From Paludibacteraceae bacterium (lineage in GTDB: Bacteria > Bacteroidota > Bacteroidia > Bacteroidales > Paludibacteraceae), in the NCBI GenBank assembly GCA_017450435.1, contig JAFSTO010000049.1, positions 1 to 64,000 of the forward strand: a stretch of 64,000 nt of DNA, in the 5' to 3' direction. The notes below the pieces were generated by a model. That model ran no database searches and was not told where the DNA came from. It saw only the letters and a program-made list of their open reading frames with translations. Shown piece after piece: positions 16,241-25,479 of the stretch (position 1 is its first letter; each line of letters starts with the position of its first letter). The position numbers were made by a program, and so were the translations under genes.

Positions 16241-18400
16241 ATGAAAAACTACCAGACATCAGAGATTAAAAATCTCTCCCTCATGGGTGCCTCGGGTTCG
16301 GGCAAAACGACCCTCGCAGAAGCAATGCTCTACGAAAGCGGCGTTATCCAGCGCCGCGGTAGTGTAGAACAGGGTAACACGGTGAGCGACTATTTCCCGG
16401 TTGAGAAAGAGTACGGATACTCCGTATTCCCTACAGTAATGAACATCGAGTTCGCGGGCAAAAAGCTCAATATGATTGACTGCCCGGGTTCTGACGACTT
16501 CGCCGGCGGTATGGTTACTTCGCTTAACGTGACCGATACCGCTGTTATTGTACTTAGCGCCAACGGTGGCGTAGAAGTGGGAACACAGAACCATTTCCGT
16601 CAGGCCGACAAACTAAAGAAACCGATTATTTTCCTCGTTAATAAACTCGACCATGAGAACGCCAACTACGAGCGCACACTTGAGCAATTGAAAGAGGTGT
16701 TCGGCAATAAGGTGGCGGTTGTTCAGTACCCCGTTAACCAAGGCACCGGTTTCAACGCTGTAGTGGATGTTTTGACTATGAAGATGTACCAATGGAAAGC
16801 CGAAGGCGGTGCACCTGAGATAAAAGAAATCCCTGAAGCAGAGAAAGGCAAAGCCGAAGAGCTGCAGAATGCTCTCTTCGAGATGGCTGCTGAGGCTGAC
16901 GAAGAGATAATGGAGAAGTTCTTCGATCAGGGCGGCCTGACCTACGACGAGACAAAGAACGGTCTTCGCAGAGTGTTCGCAGAAGGAGGAGTGTATCCTG
17001 TTATCTGCGCCAGTGCCGCTAAAGACATGGGTGTACGCAAGCTGATGGAGTTCCTTGGTGATATAGCTCCGTCCGTTGCTGACGCGCCGGTACCCGTTGC
17101 AGAAGACGGTACCGAGGTTAAGCCTGACCCGAAAGCTCCTACATCGCTGTTTATCTTCAAGACTTCGGTGGAGCCGCATATCGGCGAGGTTAACTATTTC
17201 AAAGTAATGCAAGGCACCGTCCACAGCGGCGACGATATGCAGAACATGAGCCGTGGTTCAAAGGAACGCATCACCCAGCTCTACGCTGTAGCCGGTGCCA
17301 TCCGCAATAACCTTGACGAAGTGATAGCAGGCGATATCGCCGCTACTGTGAAGCTCAAAGACACACGCACAGGCAATACGCTCAACAACAAAGATTGCGA
17401 ACTTGTTTATCCGCAGATTAAGTATCCGGAGCCTAAATACCGCCGCGCTATACGTCCTGCAACAGAGAGTGATGCCGAGAAACTGTCGGCTCTGCTTACC
17501 CGCATGCACGAGGAAGACCCGACATGGGTGATTGAGCAATCGAAGGAACTCAAGCAGACCATCGTAAGCGGACAAGGTGAGTTCCACCTGCGCACACTCA
17601 AATGGCGTCTTGAGAACAACGACAAAATGCCTATCGTATATGACGAACCGAAGATTCCGTATCGCGAGACCATCACCAAAGCAGCGCGTGCCGACTATCG
17701 TCACAAGAAACAATCAGGCGGTGCCGGCCAATTCGGCGAGGTACACCTGATAGTAGAGCCGTACATTGAAGGCGAACCGGTGAAGGAGATATACAAATTC
17801 GGCGGTCAGGAGTTCAAGATTTCCGTCAAGGACACTCAGGAGATACCTTTGGAGTGGGGCGGCAAGCTTGTGCTTATCAACAGTATCGTCGGCGGTGCCA
17901 TCGATGCACGTTTCATCCCCGCCATTCTCAAGGGTATAATGGATCGCATCGAGCAGGGTCCTCTTACCGGTTCCTACGCTCGCGACGTACGCGTCATCAT
18001 CTATGACGGCAAGATGCACCCGGTTGACTCCAACGAAATATCGTTCCGTCTTGCCGGCCGCAATGCATTCGCTGAGGCGTTCCGCAATGCCGGCCCGAAG
18101 GTACTGGAGCCTGTGTATGACGTTGACATCTTCGTACCATCAGACAAGATGGGCGACGTAATGTCAGATTTGCAGGGCCGTCGCGGTATGGTGATGGGTA
18201 TGCACTCTGAGAAAGGTTTTGAGCACCTCAAGGCACAAGTACCTCTCAAGGAGATGTCCACCTACTCCACCGCTCTCTCGTCGCTCACCGGCGGACGTGC
18301 ATCGTTCACTATGCGCTTCAACGAGTATAGACTCGTGCCGCAAGACGTACAGGACAAACTCATCAAAGAGTACACCGAAAGCCAGAAGGACGAGGATTAA
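16241..18400 (+). CDS. fusA2: EF-G paralogue (EF-G2 type) lacking the catalytic GTPase histidine
   Basis: A 719-residue translational GTPase-family protein with the full EF-G domain order: G domain (about 10-280), domain II (about 305-390), and domains III-V, including the domain IV/V region with GRRGMVMGM. The P-loop GASGSGKTT (16-24) and NKLD (134-137) are intact. The switch regions differ from canonical EF-G: RGIT is replaced by YGYSV (about 58-62), and DTPGHVDF by DCPGSDDF (80-87), so the catalytic His position is Ser 84. This matches the EF-G2 paralogues of gut Bacteroides, reported to support translocation without needing GTP hydrolysis and to matter during starvation and gut colonisation. 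It is not the housekeeping fusA. Confidence 0.88.
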   Translation: MKNYQTSEIKNLSLMGASGSGKTTLAEAMLYESGVIQRRGSVEQGNTVSDYFPVEKEYGYSVFPTVMNIEFAGKKLNMIDCPGSDDFAGGMVTSLNVTDTAVIVLSANGGVEVGTQNHFRQADKLKKPIIFLVNKLDHENANYERTLEQLKEVFGNKVAVVQYPVNQGTGFNAVVDVLTMKMYQWKAEGGAPEIKEIPEAEKGKAEELQNALFEMAAEADEEIMEKFFDQGGLTYDETKNGLRRVFAEGGVYPVICASAAKDMGVRKLMEFLGDIAPSVADAPVPVAEDGTEVKPDPKAPTSLFIFKTSVEPHIGEVNYFKVMQGTVHSGDDMQNMSRGSKERITQLYAVAGAIRNNLDEVIAGDIAATVKLKDTRTGNTLNNKDCELVYPQIKYPEPKYRRAIRPATESDAEKLSALLTRMHEEDPTWVIEQSKELKQTIVSGQGEFHLRTLKWRLENNDKMPIVYDEPKIPYRETITKAARADYRHKKQSGGAGQFGEVHLIVEPYIEGEPVKEIYKFGGQEFKISVKDTQEIPLEWGGKLVLINSIVGGAIDARFIPAILKGIMDRIEQGPLTGSYARDVRVIIYDGKMHPVDSNEISFRLAGRNAFAEAFRNAGPKVLEPVYDVDIFVPSDKMGDVMSDLQGRRGMVMGMHSEKGFEHLKAQVPLKEMSTYSTALSSLTGGRASFTMRFNEYRLVPQDVQDKLIKEYTESQKDED

Positions 18401-18421
18401 TTCAAGCGATTATACCATATC

Positions 18422-18501
18422 AAATGTCGTTCAAGTTGTTATATTCAACTTGATATAAAATGGCGTTCAAACAACGTTAAAATATCATTCAAACGACATT
18501 T
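18422..18501. repeat. Nested inverted repeat downstream of the EF-G-like gene
   Basis: Outer arms AAATGTCGTT (18422-18431) and AACGACATTT (18492-18501) are perfect complements. An inner hairpin pairs TCAAGTTG (18431-18438) with CAACTTGA (18446-18453). The stretch repeats TTCAAACRAC-like phrases. It lies in the 296-bp gap before the LolA-like gene, just ahead of a strong terminator hairpin. Confidence 0.6.
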
Positions 18502-18508
18502 AAACGAA

Positions 18509-18543
18509 AGAGGCTGTCTAACAAGTTTTGTTAGGCAGCCTCT
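18509..18543 (+). terminator. Terminator hairpin after the EF-G-like gene
   Basis: AGAGGCTGTCTAACAA pairs with TTGTTAGGCAGCCTCT across a GTT loop: a 16-bp GC-rich stem with one G-T wobble. There is no long T-tract afterwards. Similar stems commonly end Bacteroidota operons. Confidence 0.75.
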
Positions 18544-18572
18544 ATACGTGAACAGAAACGTGACCGACACAA

Positions 18573-18609
18573 GTAGAGACGGTGTTGTACACCGTCTCTC
18601 AAAGCGTGG
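18573..18609. repeat. Dispersed repeat, hairpin form (identical to 52749-52785)
   Basis: A 37-base unit beginning GTAGAGACGGTGT and ending ACACCGTCTCTCAAAGCGTGG, with an 11-bp perfect stem (AGAGACGGTGT/ACACCGTCTCT) around a TGT loop. An identical 37-base copy lies at 52749-52785. Both copies are between convergent genes. Confidence 0.9.
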
Positions 18610-18696
18610 ATTATGGGAGTGGACAATTAAAGACAATATACGAAATCCGGTTGAGACGGTAATTAGATAATATGTTAAAAGACGGGAATTGAAAGG

Positions 18697-19173
18697 TCAG
18701 CGAGCCTCAATATTAAAGACCTCCACAGTTATCACGTCCCCCTTTTCCGTCATCGCCACTATTTCACGAACAAAACCCGTCAGAGGATTGAAATAGACCT
18801 CAGCCTGCACAAAATGCTTCTTCATCGCAGTCTTTTTCGGAAATAAAGTCACCATATCTCCATCCTGGACTGCTTTGTACTCCGTGCACGAACGAATGGT
18901 CTCACTACCAAGAAACTTGGTTATAAACCTCCGCAGTTCTTCCGGTATTTCCTCCACTACGCTACTCTCATATACCACACTGACGGTATTGCCGATAGCG
19001 TTGTAAGTGAAATGCCCGTAGTCAATTCGCGGCTCTGCTAACTGACCACGTGAGGCAGTCAGCTTGAAGTCGGACTCTAATCGGGTGGAACGAGTAGGCT
19101 TAATGCCGGCTGCCAAAAGCAACGACTGACTGCAAAACATAGCAGCAACGAAAACTGAAATTATGCGTTTCAT
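18697..19173 (-). CDS. LolA-like exported protein
   Basis: A 158-residue protein with a signal peptide (about 1-21, ending LLLAAG) and an all-beta-looking mature part. The pattern of a basic stretch, QLAEPRIDYGHFTYNAIGNTVSVVYES (about 44-70), then FNPLTGFVREIVAM (about 128-141), resembles the LolA-like lipoprotein-carrier fold of Bacteroidota. A role in carrying lipoproteins across the periplasm is possible but rests on pattern resemblance only. It is transcribed alone from a good promoter at 19225-19256 and is convergent with the EF-G-like gene. Confidence 0.55.
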   Translation of the reverse strand: MKRIISVFVAAMFCSQSLLLAAGIKPTRSTRLESDFKLTASRGQLAEPRIDYGHFTYNAIGNTVSVVYESSVVEEIPEELRRFITKFLGSETIRSCTEYKAVQDGDMVTLFPKKTAMKKHFVQAEVYFNPLTGFVREIVAMTEKGDVITVEVFNIEAR

Positions 19174-19224
19174 AAAATGTATATTTTCTACACGTTTTTT
19201 TACCTTGTTATCGCTATTTCATTG

Positions 19225-19256
19225 CAAAGATAATCTTTTTTTTCCGTCTGAGCAAA
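19225..19256 (-). promoter_or_regulatory. Promoter for the LolA-like gene
   Basis: Minus strand: TTTG, 20-base spacer, TATCTTTG (19225-19232). The start site would lie about 45 bases before the ATG. Confidence 0.65.
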
Positions 19257-19332
19257 CATCTTTTGAAAAATCCTATCAACCCAGCAATTAGAAAACCAGT
19301 ATCAGCGTCTTAAGCACCATATCATAAACAAA

Positions 19333-19360
19333 ACGGGAGATGCCGCTAAGCATCTCCCGT
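19333..19360 (-). terminator. Terminator of the SusC/SusD operon
   Basis: On the minus strand, ACGGGAGATGC and GCATCTCCCGT form an 11-bp perfect stem, followed by TTTTGTTTATG. It lies 26 bases past the stop of the SusE-like gene. Confidence 0.85.
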
Positions 19361-19385
19361 ACAAAGTTAATTTGCCGTTAACTGA

Positions 19386-20345
19386 TTACTCTGCGCCAGC
19401 GCAAACGTTCCAACGGAAGTTATCACCTCTGAAGTCAAGAGTTACGTCAAGCTGATCCTCTGCAGGCAGAACAGCGTTAGCTACGCCACCCCACTCATCA
19501 GTCTCTGCGTTGTAGAATTGGATTTCTTTATCCCAACCACCTACGCCACGAACCTTAACTTCTGCACCTTCGTTTGCAGGAATAGTAGCAGTGTACTTAC
19601 CGTCTTCAGCTTTTACAAGAGCTACAGGATTTGAGCCCCAGCCCTCGAATGAACCTACAACCTCGATGTCAAATTCCTCACCGCAGAAAGCAGGAGTATA
19701 GACAGTCAGTTTGTAGTCAACAGGAGCAGCACACTCTGAGGTAAGCCACTTGCCGGTGTTGATGTAAAGAAGCTGACCGCTCGGGTTTGCCTCAGCAAAC
19801 TTGAACTGACCGCCATCAACAGCAGGAGCAACAGAAGACCAGTTGCACTCGTGGATAACAGCCTTGTTAGCCTGTCCTTGCCATGAACCGTCGTTAGCAA
19901 AAATCAAGCAAACCTTGAACTCGAGAGCTGTCGGGTTCTCACCAACGGGGAGGTCAAGAGTATAGTACTTCTTTGAACCCTCATAAGCAGCAAAACGATA
20001 GATTTCGCCATCAACGGGAGTAGCAGCACCTGCTTTACCCAGATAGGTGTTCTCGCCTGACCAAATAGTACCGTCACCGGCATCGTTAGGCTCGCCAAAA
20101 GTACCCTTCAAAGCAATACCGTTGCACTCGGTTCCCTCAGGAATCTCAAGAACGATACGAAGAATACCTGCAGCAGGTTTGTCAAGGTCAGGAAGTTCAT
20201 CTCCACTTGGCTCTACAGGAACCACTGTGGTGTCAGCAGGCTGTTTGCCTTCGTCAGGATCTTTCGGATTGTTGTCTTTGTTACAAGCAACGAAAGAGAG
20301 TGCGCCCATAAACAGAGCGGCAATCATAAATTTGTTTGCTTTCAT
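19386..20345 (-). CDS. SusE/SusF-like surface glycan-binding lipoprotein
   Basis: A 319-residue lipoprotein. The signal peptide ends at LSFVAC with the lipidated Cys near 21, followed by an acidic Asp/Pro/Lys linker typical of proteins displayed on the outer surface. Two beta-rich domains follow (about 55-200 and 210-315). The second, VVGSFEGWGSNPVAL...GKYTATIPANEGAEVKVRG, resembles the starch-binding modules of SusE/SusF. It is the last gene after SusC and SusD and ends at a terminator. It probably binds the imported glycan at the cell surface. The ligand, probably an alpha-glucan by context, is inferred. Confidence 0.65.
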   Translation of the reverse strand: MKANKFMIAALFMGALSFVACNKDNNPKDPDEGKQPADTTVVPVEPSGDELPDLDKPAAGILRIVLEIPEGTECNGIALKGTFGEPNDAGDGTIWSGENTYLGKAGAATPVDGEIYRFAAYEGSKKYYTLDLPVGENPTALEFKVCLIFANDGSWQGQANKAVIHECNWSSVAPAVDGGQFKFAEANPSGQLLYINTGKWLTSECAAPVDYKLTVYTPAFCGEEFDIEVVGSFEGWGSNPVALVKAEDGKYTATIPANEGAEVKVRGVGGWDKEIQFYNAETDEWGGVANAVLPAEDQLDVTLDFRGDNFRWNVCAGAE

Positions 20346-20404
20346 AATGATTAAAAATTTAGTTGGTTAATAAAATATTGTTGACTAAATTAGGGTTATC
20401 TTAA

Positions 20405-22186
20405 TTATTTATAACCTTCATTCTGTTTAACATTCGGGTTGGATATCACATCCGTTTCCGGAATAGGATAGATAATCATGTATGCCGGAATAGAAGCCAC
20501 TGTGGTATTCCATGCGTCATGCGAAGCAAACGACTTCCAAACCACGTTCGAGTCACCAGAGCGTCCTTCCCAGTTGCGTGTAGCAGTAGGACCTACAAAC
20601 TGACCAAAGCGGATAAGGTCAATTCTACGACGTCCCTCGTGATAGAACTCGCGCAACCACTCGTCACAAAGTTCGTCTGCTGTCAGTTCGGCTGAAGTGA
20701 GCAGAGCGGCATGAGCACGAGCACGTACCTTGTTAACGTTCTCCAACGCACCAGCAGTGTTACCTTGACGGAACTGTGCCTCTGCCAGTGTCAGATAAGC
20801 CTCAGCTGTACGCATGATAGGCACATCTGTATCCATATAAGTAGCATCGTGCTGCGGAGCCAACGACACTGCTATAGGCTGGTTGGCAGCATCAAACTCC
20901 ATTGAGTACTTATTTGTCCATTTGCAAATAGCCCAGCATGAGTCGAACTCCTCGCCGTTAGCAGGACAGTTGCCCCAGAAGCCCTTAACGTTATCTGTGC
21001 CGTCAGCAGGGTTGATGTTTTTTGCGCAGAACATTGCGCGGTCGTCGCCTGCTATAGCCGGCATGGCAAACTCATCAGCCTCATGCCCAAGAGCGATAAT
21101 CTGTGCAGGAGTTTTGCCGTGGAAGTTACCGAACTTCTCTATCAACTCAGGTGAAGAACGCCAGCAACCCCAGTTGTTGTCAGACGAGCCACAGCCGTTC
21201 ATCTTCGAGTTTCGGCATGATGCTATAGTATATTGCGAGCCGGCGTATGAGCGGATATGGTCACCATCGCAAGCGGCAAGGAACACCATCTCCTCACGAG
21301 CCACCTTATCATTGTCACCCATAAAGATTTGTGCATAGTTGCCATGCAGTGTCGGGAACTTGGCGATTACCTCTTTAGCGGCAGCCTCGGCTTCCGCCCA
21401 ATGAGCGGTGCCGGTATAAACCTCAGCATTCAGGTACAAACGAGCCAGAAGCATATTCGCAGCGGGCTTGGTAACGCGATAAAGAGTTGTCTCATCACGG
21501 TCATAAAGGTCGTTAATGAACCCATGGTCAGCGTCACCGGTTACCTTATATGTAGAAACGTTGTAAGTCTTGCCGCTGTGACCATTCACAATCTCATCAA
21601 CCAGCCACTCATACAAGTCAGCACGAGCAATCTGATGAGGGTCGTCAGTAGAGATAGTTACAGTAAACGGAACATTGCCAAACATATCCAACAGATGGTA
21701 GTAGTTCAGCGCACGGATAAAGCGAATCTCTGCACGTTTGTGAATCGTCTCGGCATCTGTAGCACCTTCTGTCAGGTCAAGATAGTGGTTAGACATCGTT
21801 ACCGCATAGTTCAAGCGGTTGTAAAGCTTGCTAATAAACTGGTTAGAAGGAGTCCATGAGAGCATCAACAGGTCAGAACAACCATCGTCACCACGCCATG
21901 TCCACCAGCCGGCATCGGTCGGAAACTCATTCAAAACGCACAACGTACGATAAAAGCCGCAATAACCTTCATCGTTAGTGATAATATCAGCATTGCCGCC
22001 ACCACCCTGTTGACCGGTCTGCACAAATGCGCAGTAGAGCTTGGAATAAAGGGCATCAGTAATCTCTGCCTGATTTTCCGTACTCATCTGAAGTGAGTTC
22101 GGATCAATCGGATCAAGATTCATACACGCGCTCATACCGAACGTCAGCGCGAGTACCCCGATGAGTGATTTAATATTCTTTTTCAT
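20405..22186 (-). CDS. SusD/RagB-family nutrient-binding outer-membrane lipoprotein
   Basis: A 593-residue surface lipoprotein that covers the SusC pore and captures glycan. The signal peptide ends FGMSAC (Cys near 21), followed by NLDPIDPNSL, the usual SusD start. The helical TPR-like core includes RAEIRFIRALNYYHLLDMFGNVPF (about 187-210) and RTAEAYLTLAEAQFRQGNTAGALENVNKVRARA (about 470-505). The C-terminal region ends in the YPIPETDVISNPNVKQNEGY pattern. It lies 30 bp after the SusC gene on the same strand. Confidence 0.96.
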   Translation of the reverse strand: MKKNIKSLIGVLALTFGMSACMNLDPIDPNSLQMSTENQAEITDALYSKLYCAFVQTGQQGGGGNADIITNDEGYCGFYRTLCVLNEFPTDAGWWTWRGDDGCSDLLMLSWTPSNQFISKLYNRLNYAVTMSNHYLDLTEGATDAETIHKRAEIRFIRALNYYHLLDMFGNVPFTVTISTDDPHQIARADLYEWLVDEIVNGHSGKTYNVSTYKVTGDADHGFINDLYDRDETTLYRVTKPAANMLLARLYLNAEVYTGTAHWAEAEAAAKEVIAKFPTLHGNYAQIFMGDNDKVAREEMVFLAACDGDHIRSYAGSQYTIASCRNSKMNGCGSSDNNWGCWRSSPELIEKFGNFHGKTPAQIIALGHEADEFAMPAIAGDDRAMFCAKNINPADGTDNVKGFWGNCPANGEEFDSCWAICKWTNKYSMEFDAANQPIAVSLAPQHDATYMDTDVPIMRTAEAYLTLAEAQFRQGNTAGALENVNKVRARAHAALLTSAELTADELCDEWLREFYHEGRRRIDLIRFGQFVGPTATRNWEGRSGDSNVVWKSFASHDAWNTTVASIPAYMIIYPIPETDVISNPNVKQNEGYK

Positions 22187-22215
22187 AATATTTTATCTTA
22201 TTTAAGTTTAGGTTA

Positions 22216-25200
22216 TTAGAAGTTAAGCGACAGACCGATAACGGTTGACATACAACGAGGATACATGTTACTGTCTATACCGCCGGCGATTTCCGGGTCA
22301 AGTCCTTTGTAAGGAGATATAACAAACGGATTAGAAACGGTGCAGTAAACACGTCCGTTCAAATTAACGTTCTTCGGAGCAAACGAATAACCGAGAGTGA
22401 TGTTGTCGCAACGGAGGAACGAAGCACGCTGTACGAAGTATGTGGTTAATACACCATCGGTCTCGTTACGCAGACGGCAACCATCGTCATAATAAGAGTT
22501 GTAAGCCTCCTTAAGGATGCTGTGATAACCATCGAACTTAGCATCGTAAGCTGTTACTACGTATTGCAGCTGGTCTTGAAGAACAGAGTTATATACATAG
22601 TTGCCGATGTTCGAGCGGAAAGTGATACCAAGGTCAACACCATAGAACTGGAACTTAGTATTGAAGCCCATCATAACAGGTGCTGCAGGATTATGATAGA
22701 AAATCTTGTCGCTGGTAGTCAGGTCGTAGTCAGCGTCGCCCGGCAGAGCGTCCGGATGATCCTGGTCAACCATATACAGAAGACCTGTGTTAGGATTGGT
22801 CTTCGACTCATATACGTAGAACGAGTTAGCAGCCTGTCCCTCAGTATTAGCCTGAGTGTACTGACCGTTACCGATACCGGAACCGGTGTTATACTCAAAG
22901 TAGCCGGGTTCGTCAGAACCGGTAAGGTTGAGGATTCGGTTCTTGTTCCAAGTAACGTTATAACCAAGTTCCCACTTGAAGTTCTTGCGGTCAATAGCCA
23001 CAGCATTGATAGCGAACTCCAAACCGGTGTTATATAGAGAACCAACGTTCTTAATAACGCGAGTCTTGAAGTTTGAACCGGCAGGAATATCTACAGCGTT
23101 GATAAGATCCTTTGTCAGACGATAGTAGTAGTCCAACGAACCGGAGATACGGTTGTTGAGGAAGGCAAAGTCAATACCGGCATTGTAGGTGGTTGTTTTC
23201 TCCCATGTAAGACCCGGGTTGTACTCGTTCGGACGATAGGTCTTGTAATATACATATCCGTCGTCACCTACTACGTAGTCAGTACCCTCCACTTTACCTG
23301 TAAGGTTAGCCTCTGCTGTTGTCTCGCCAAGAGTTGACCATGCACCTGCTTGGTTCTGCACATATACAGCCAAGTACTGGAAGTCACCCTGACCGAGGTT
23401 CTGCTGACCGGTAATACCATAACCAAGGCGGAGCTTCAAGTCGTTAAGCCAGTTAACATCCTGGAAGAATGTCTCTTTGATTTTCCAACCGAGAGCCACT
23501 GACGGGAACAAACCCCAGCGTACATCCGGTGCGAAACGAGTGGAGGCATCGGCACGAAGAGTAACGGTTGCCATCACTTGGTTCCAACCTACCCAGTTAG
23601 CACGACCGAAGAAAGAGAGCAATGCTGACTGAGTGCCGTAGTCGTAGTAAGTATAGTCTTTTTTCGTACCACGCAATGACGGGTCAAGGTTAGTCTCAGG
23701 ATAGAAACCTGAACCCTCACGATATGAGGTGCGGTGGAACTTCTGATACTCACCACCGACCATTATGTCAAAGTGCTGCATATCTGAGAAGTCCTTATAA
23801 TACTGAGCATAAGCACTGAACGAGAGGTTGTATTTGTGAGCATACTCATATCCCTCGTAGCCGTAATAACCATTACCCGTGCTTTGAATCAAACGGTCAA
23901 TAGATGTAGTTTGCTTACCATAAGAATAGTCAGCGCCGAAGTTGGCGTGGATACGCAGATCTTCGAAACCGTGAATCTTATAGTCAGCCTCAAGGTTGCC
24001 TACGAATGAACCTGAATGTGCGCGGTCGTTAGTGTAACGAAGCACATTGGCAGGGTTTGACGCTGTCTGAGTATTGAATTGGTAGTTCCACTCCGAGTCG
24101 TTAAGCGTAGCAGATTGTACACGTCCGAAGTAACCGCCGAAAATCTGATCAAGCACATCGTTGCCAACACCAACAAGTTCGTTTTTGGCATTACGAGCCT
24201 CGCCCATAACAGGAACGGTCGGGTCATAAGAGATAGCAGAGCCGACAACACCCGGTGCATAGCGGTTATAGATATACATACCCTTGGCATTAAGGTTAAA
24301 GACAAGGTGCTTGTCAAGGAACGACGGGTTCAAGTTCAAGCTGGCGGTAACACGCTGCATGTTACTGGTCTTGATGACACCGTTCTGGTCTGTGTAGCCC
24401 AAAGAGAAGCGGTAAGGCATATTCTTCGTACCACCCATCAGGGAGATGTTGTGGTCGGTAGAAATAGCGGTGCGATAAATCTCACGCTGCCAGTCAGTAT
24501 TCGCAGTACCAAGATAGTTAAGCACTTTCGGACGATAGGTATCAGGATACTTAGCCTTGTTACCATAGAGCTCGCCGGCATAAGCACGCAGCTCATCTCC
24601 GTTCATTACTTCCATAGTGTTAAGAAGTGTACCGATGGAGACGTTGCCATTATACGATACTTTCAGTTTCTGGTTAGCAGAACCTTTCTTCGTTGTGATA
24701 ATGATGACGCCGTTTGATGCACGCGAACCGTAGATGGCGGTTGCAGATGCGTCCTTCAACACAGTGAACGACTCGATATCAGCGGGGTTAACCATTGACA
24801 GAGGGTTAGCCACACCTTTCACACCATCGTTATCCATTGCCAAACCGTCGATAACGATAAGCGGGTCGTTAGAAGCAGCAAGCGACGAACCACCACGAAT
24901 ACGAATAGTAGCGCCGCCACCAGGGGTACCGTCATTCGACGTTACAGCAACACCGGCAATCTTACCCGACAACATATCAGTGGCGTTAGTGGTAAGACCT
25001 TTGTTCATGTCATCCGGCTTGATGGCGGTAACAGAACCGGTAGCGTCGTTTTTCTTTACAACACCATAACCGACCACCACCACCTCGTCAAGAAGCTCGG
25101 CATCTTCTGCCATTTGTACGCGGATAACCTTTTGTCCTGCAACAGGTATCTCCTGCGTTTTGTAACCCATGTAAGAAATCTGCAGCACTGCGTCAGAAGC

Positions 25201-25404
25201 TGCATTGATAGAGAAGTTGCCGTCGAAGTCGGTAATAGTACCGGTAGTGGTTCCCATAACCAGCACGCTGGCTCCGATGACCGGTTCTCCATTCGCGGCG
25301 TCAGTGACAACGCCGGTGACCGTCTGAGAAAAGGCAGCAACGCTACATAGCATCAATGCCGACACAAACAATCCACGAAAAAAAGAGAATGTTTTGCTTT
25401 TCAT
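22216..25404 (-). CDS. SusC/RagA-family TonB-dependent outer-membrane transporter
   Basis: A 1062-residue outer-membrane pore that imports oligosaccharides with TonB energy. The signal peptide ends near FSQ (about 27). A carboxypeptidase-regulatory-like domain follows (about 29-105, VTGVVTDAANGEPVIGASV), then the SusC box LLDEVVVVGYG (about 107-117), the plug domain (about 120-240, RIRGGSS, VIDG) and a 22-strand-type barrel to the C-terminal phenylalanine. Length is typical. It forms an operon with SusD and the SusE-like gene downstream and the MFS permease upstream. Confidence 0.97.
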   Translation of the reverse strand: MKSKTFSFFRGLFVSALMLCSVAAFSQTVTGVVTDAANGEPVIGASVLVMGTTTGTITDFDGNFSINAASDAVLQISYMGYKTQEIPVAGQKVIRVQMAEDAELLDEVVVVGYGVVKKNDATGSVTAIKPDDMNKGLTTNATDMLSGKIAGVAVTSNDGTPGGGATIRIRGGSSLAASNDPLIVIDGLAMDNDGVKGVANPLSMVNPADIESFTVLKDASATAIYGSRASNGVIIITTKKGSANQKLKVSYNGNVSIGTLLNTMEVMNGDELRAYAGELYGNKAKYPDTYRPKVLNYLGTANTDWQREIYRTAISTDHNISLMGGTKNMPYRFSLGYTDQNGVIKTSNMQRVTASLNLNPSFLDKHLVFNLNAKGMYIYNRYAPGVVGSAISYDPTVPVMGEARNAKNELVGVGNDVLDQIFGGYFGRVQSATLNDSEWNYQFNTQTASNPANVLRYTNDRAHSGSFVGNLEADYKIHGFEDLRIHANFGADYSYGKQTTSIDRLIQSTGNGYYGYEGYEYAHKYNLSFSAYAQYYKDFSDMQHFDIMVGGEYQKFHRTSYREGSGFYPETNLDPSLRGTKKDYTYYDYGTQSALLSFFGRANWVGWNQVMATVTLRADASTRFAPDVRWGLFPSVALGWKIKETFFQDVNWLNDLKLRLGYGITGQQNLGQGDFQYLAVYVQNQAGAWSTLGETTAEANLTGKVEGTDYVVGDDGYVYYKTYRPNEYNPGLTWEKTTTYNAGIDFAFLNNRISGSLDYYYRLTKDLINAVDIPAGSNFKTRVIKNVGSLYNTGLEFAINAVAIDRKNFKWELGYNVTWNKNRILNLTGSDEPGYFEYNTGSGIGNGQYTQANTEGQAANSFYVYESKTNPNTGLLYMVDQDHPDALPGDADYDLTTSDKIFYHNPAAPVMMGFNTKFQFYGVDLGITFRSNIGNYVYNSVLQDQLQYVVTAYDAKFDGYHSILKEAYNSYYDDGCRLRNETDGVLTTYFVQRASFLRCDNITLGYSFAPKNVNLNGRVYCTVSNPFVISPYKGLDPEIAGGIDSNMYPRCMSTVIGLSLNF

Positions 25405-25479
25405 GTTTGATTTTTATTTAGTTGATTTGTGTGTTATTGTCAATTATGCCGTCAACATTCAGTCTTCGGCCGTCAACAT

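Noticed and set aside
16613-17224. 203-codon minus-strand frame
   Set aside because: It is a shadow of the EF-G-like gene, whose motifs are unmistakable on the plus strand.
24079-24717. 212-codon plus-strand frame
   Set aside because: It lies wholly inside the SusC gene in antisense and has no independent support.
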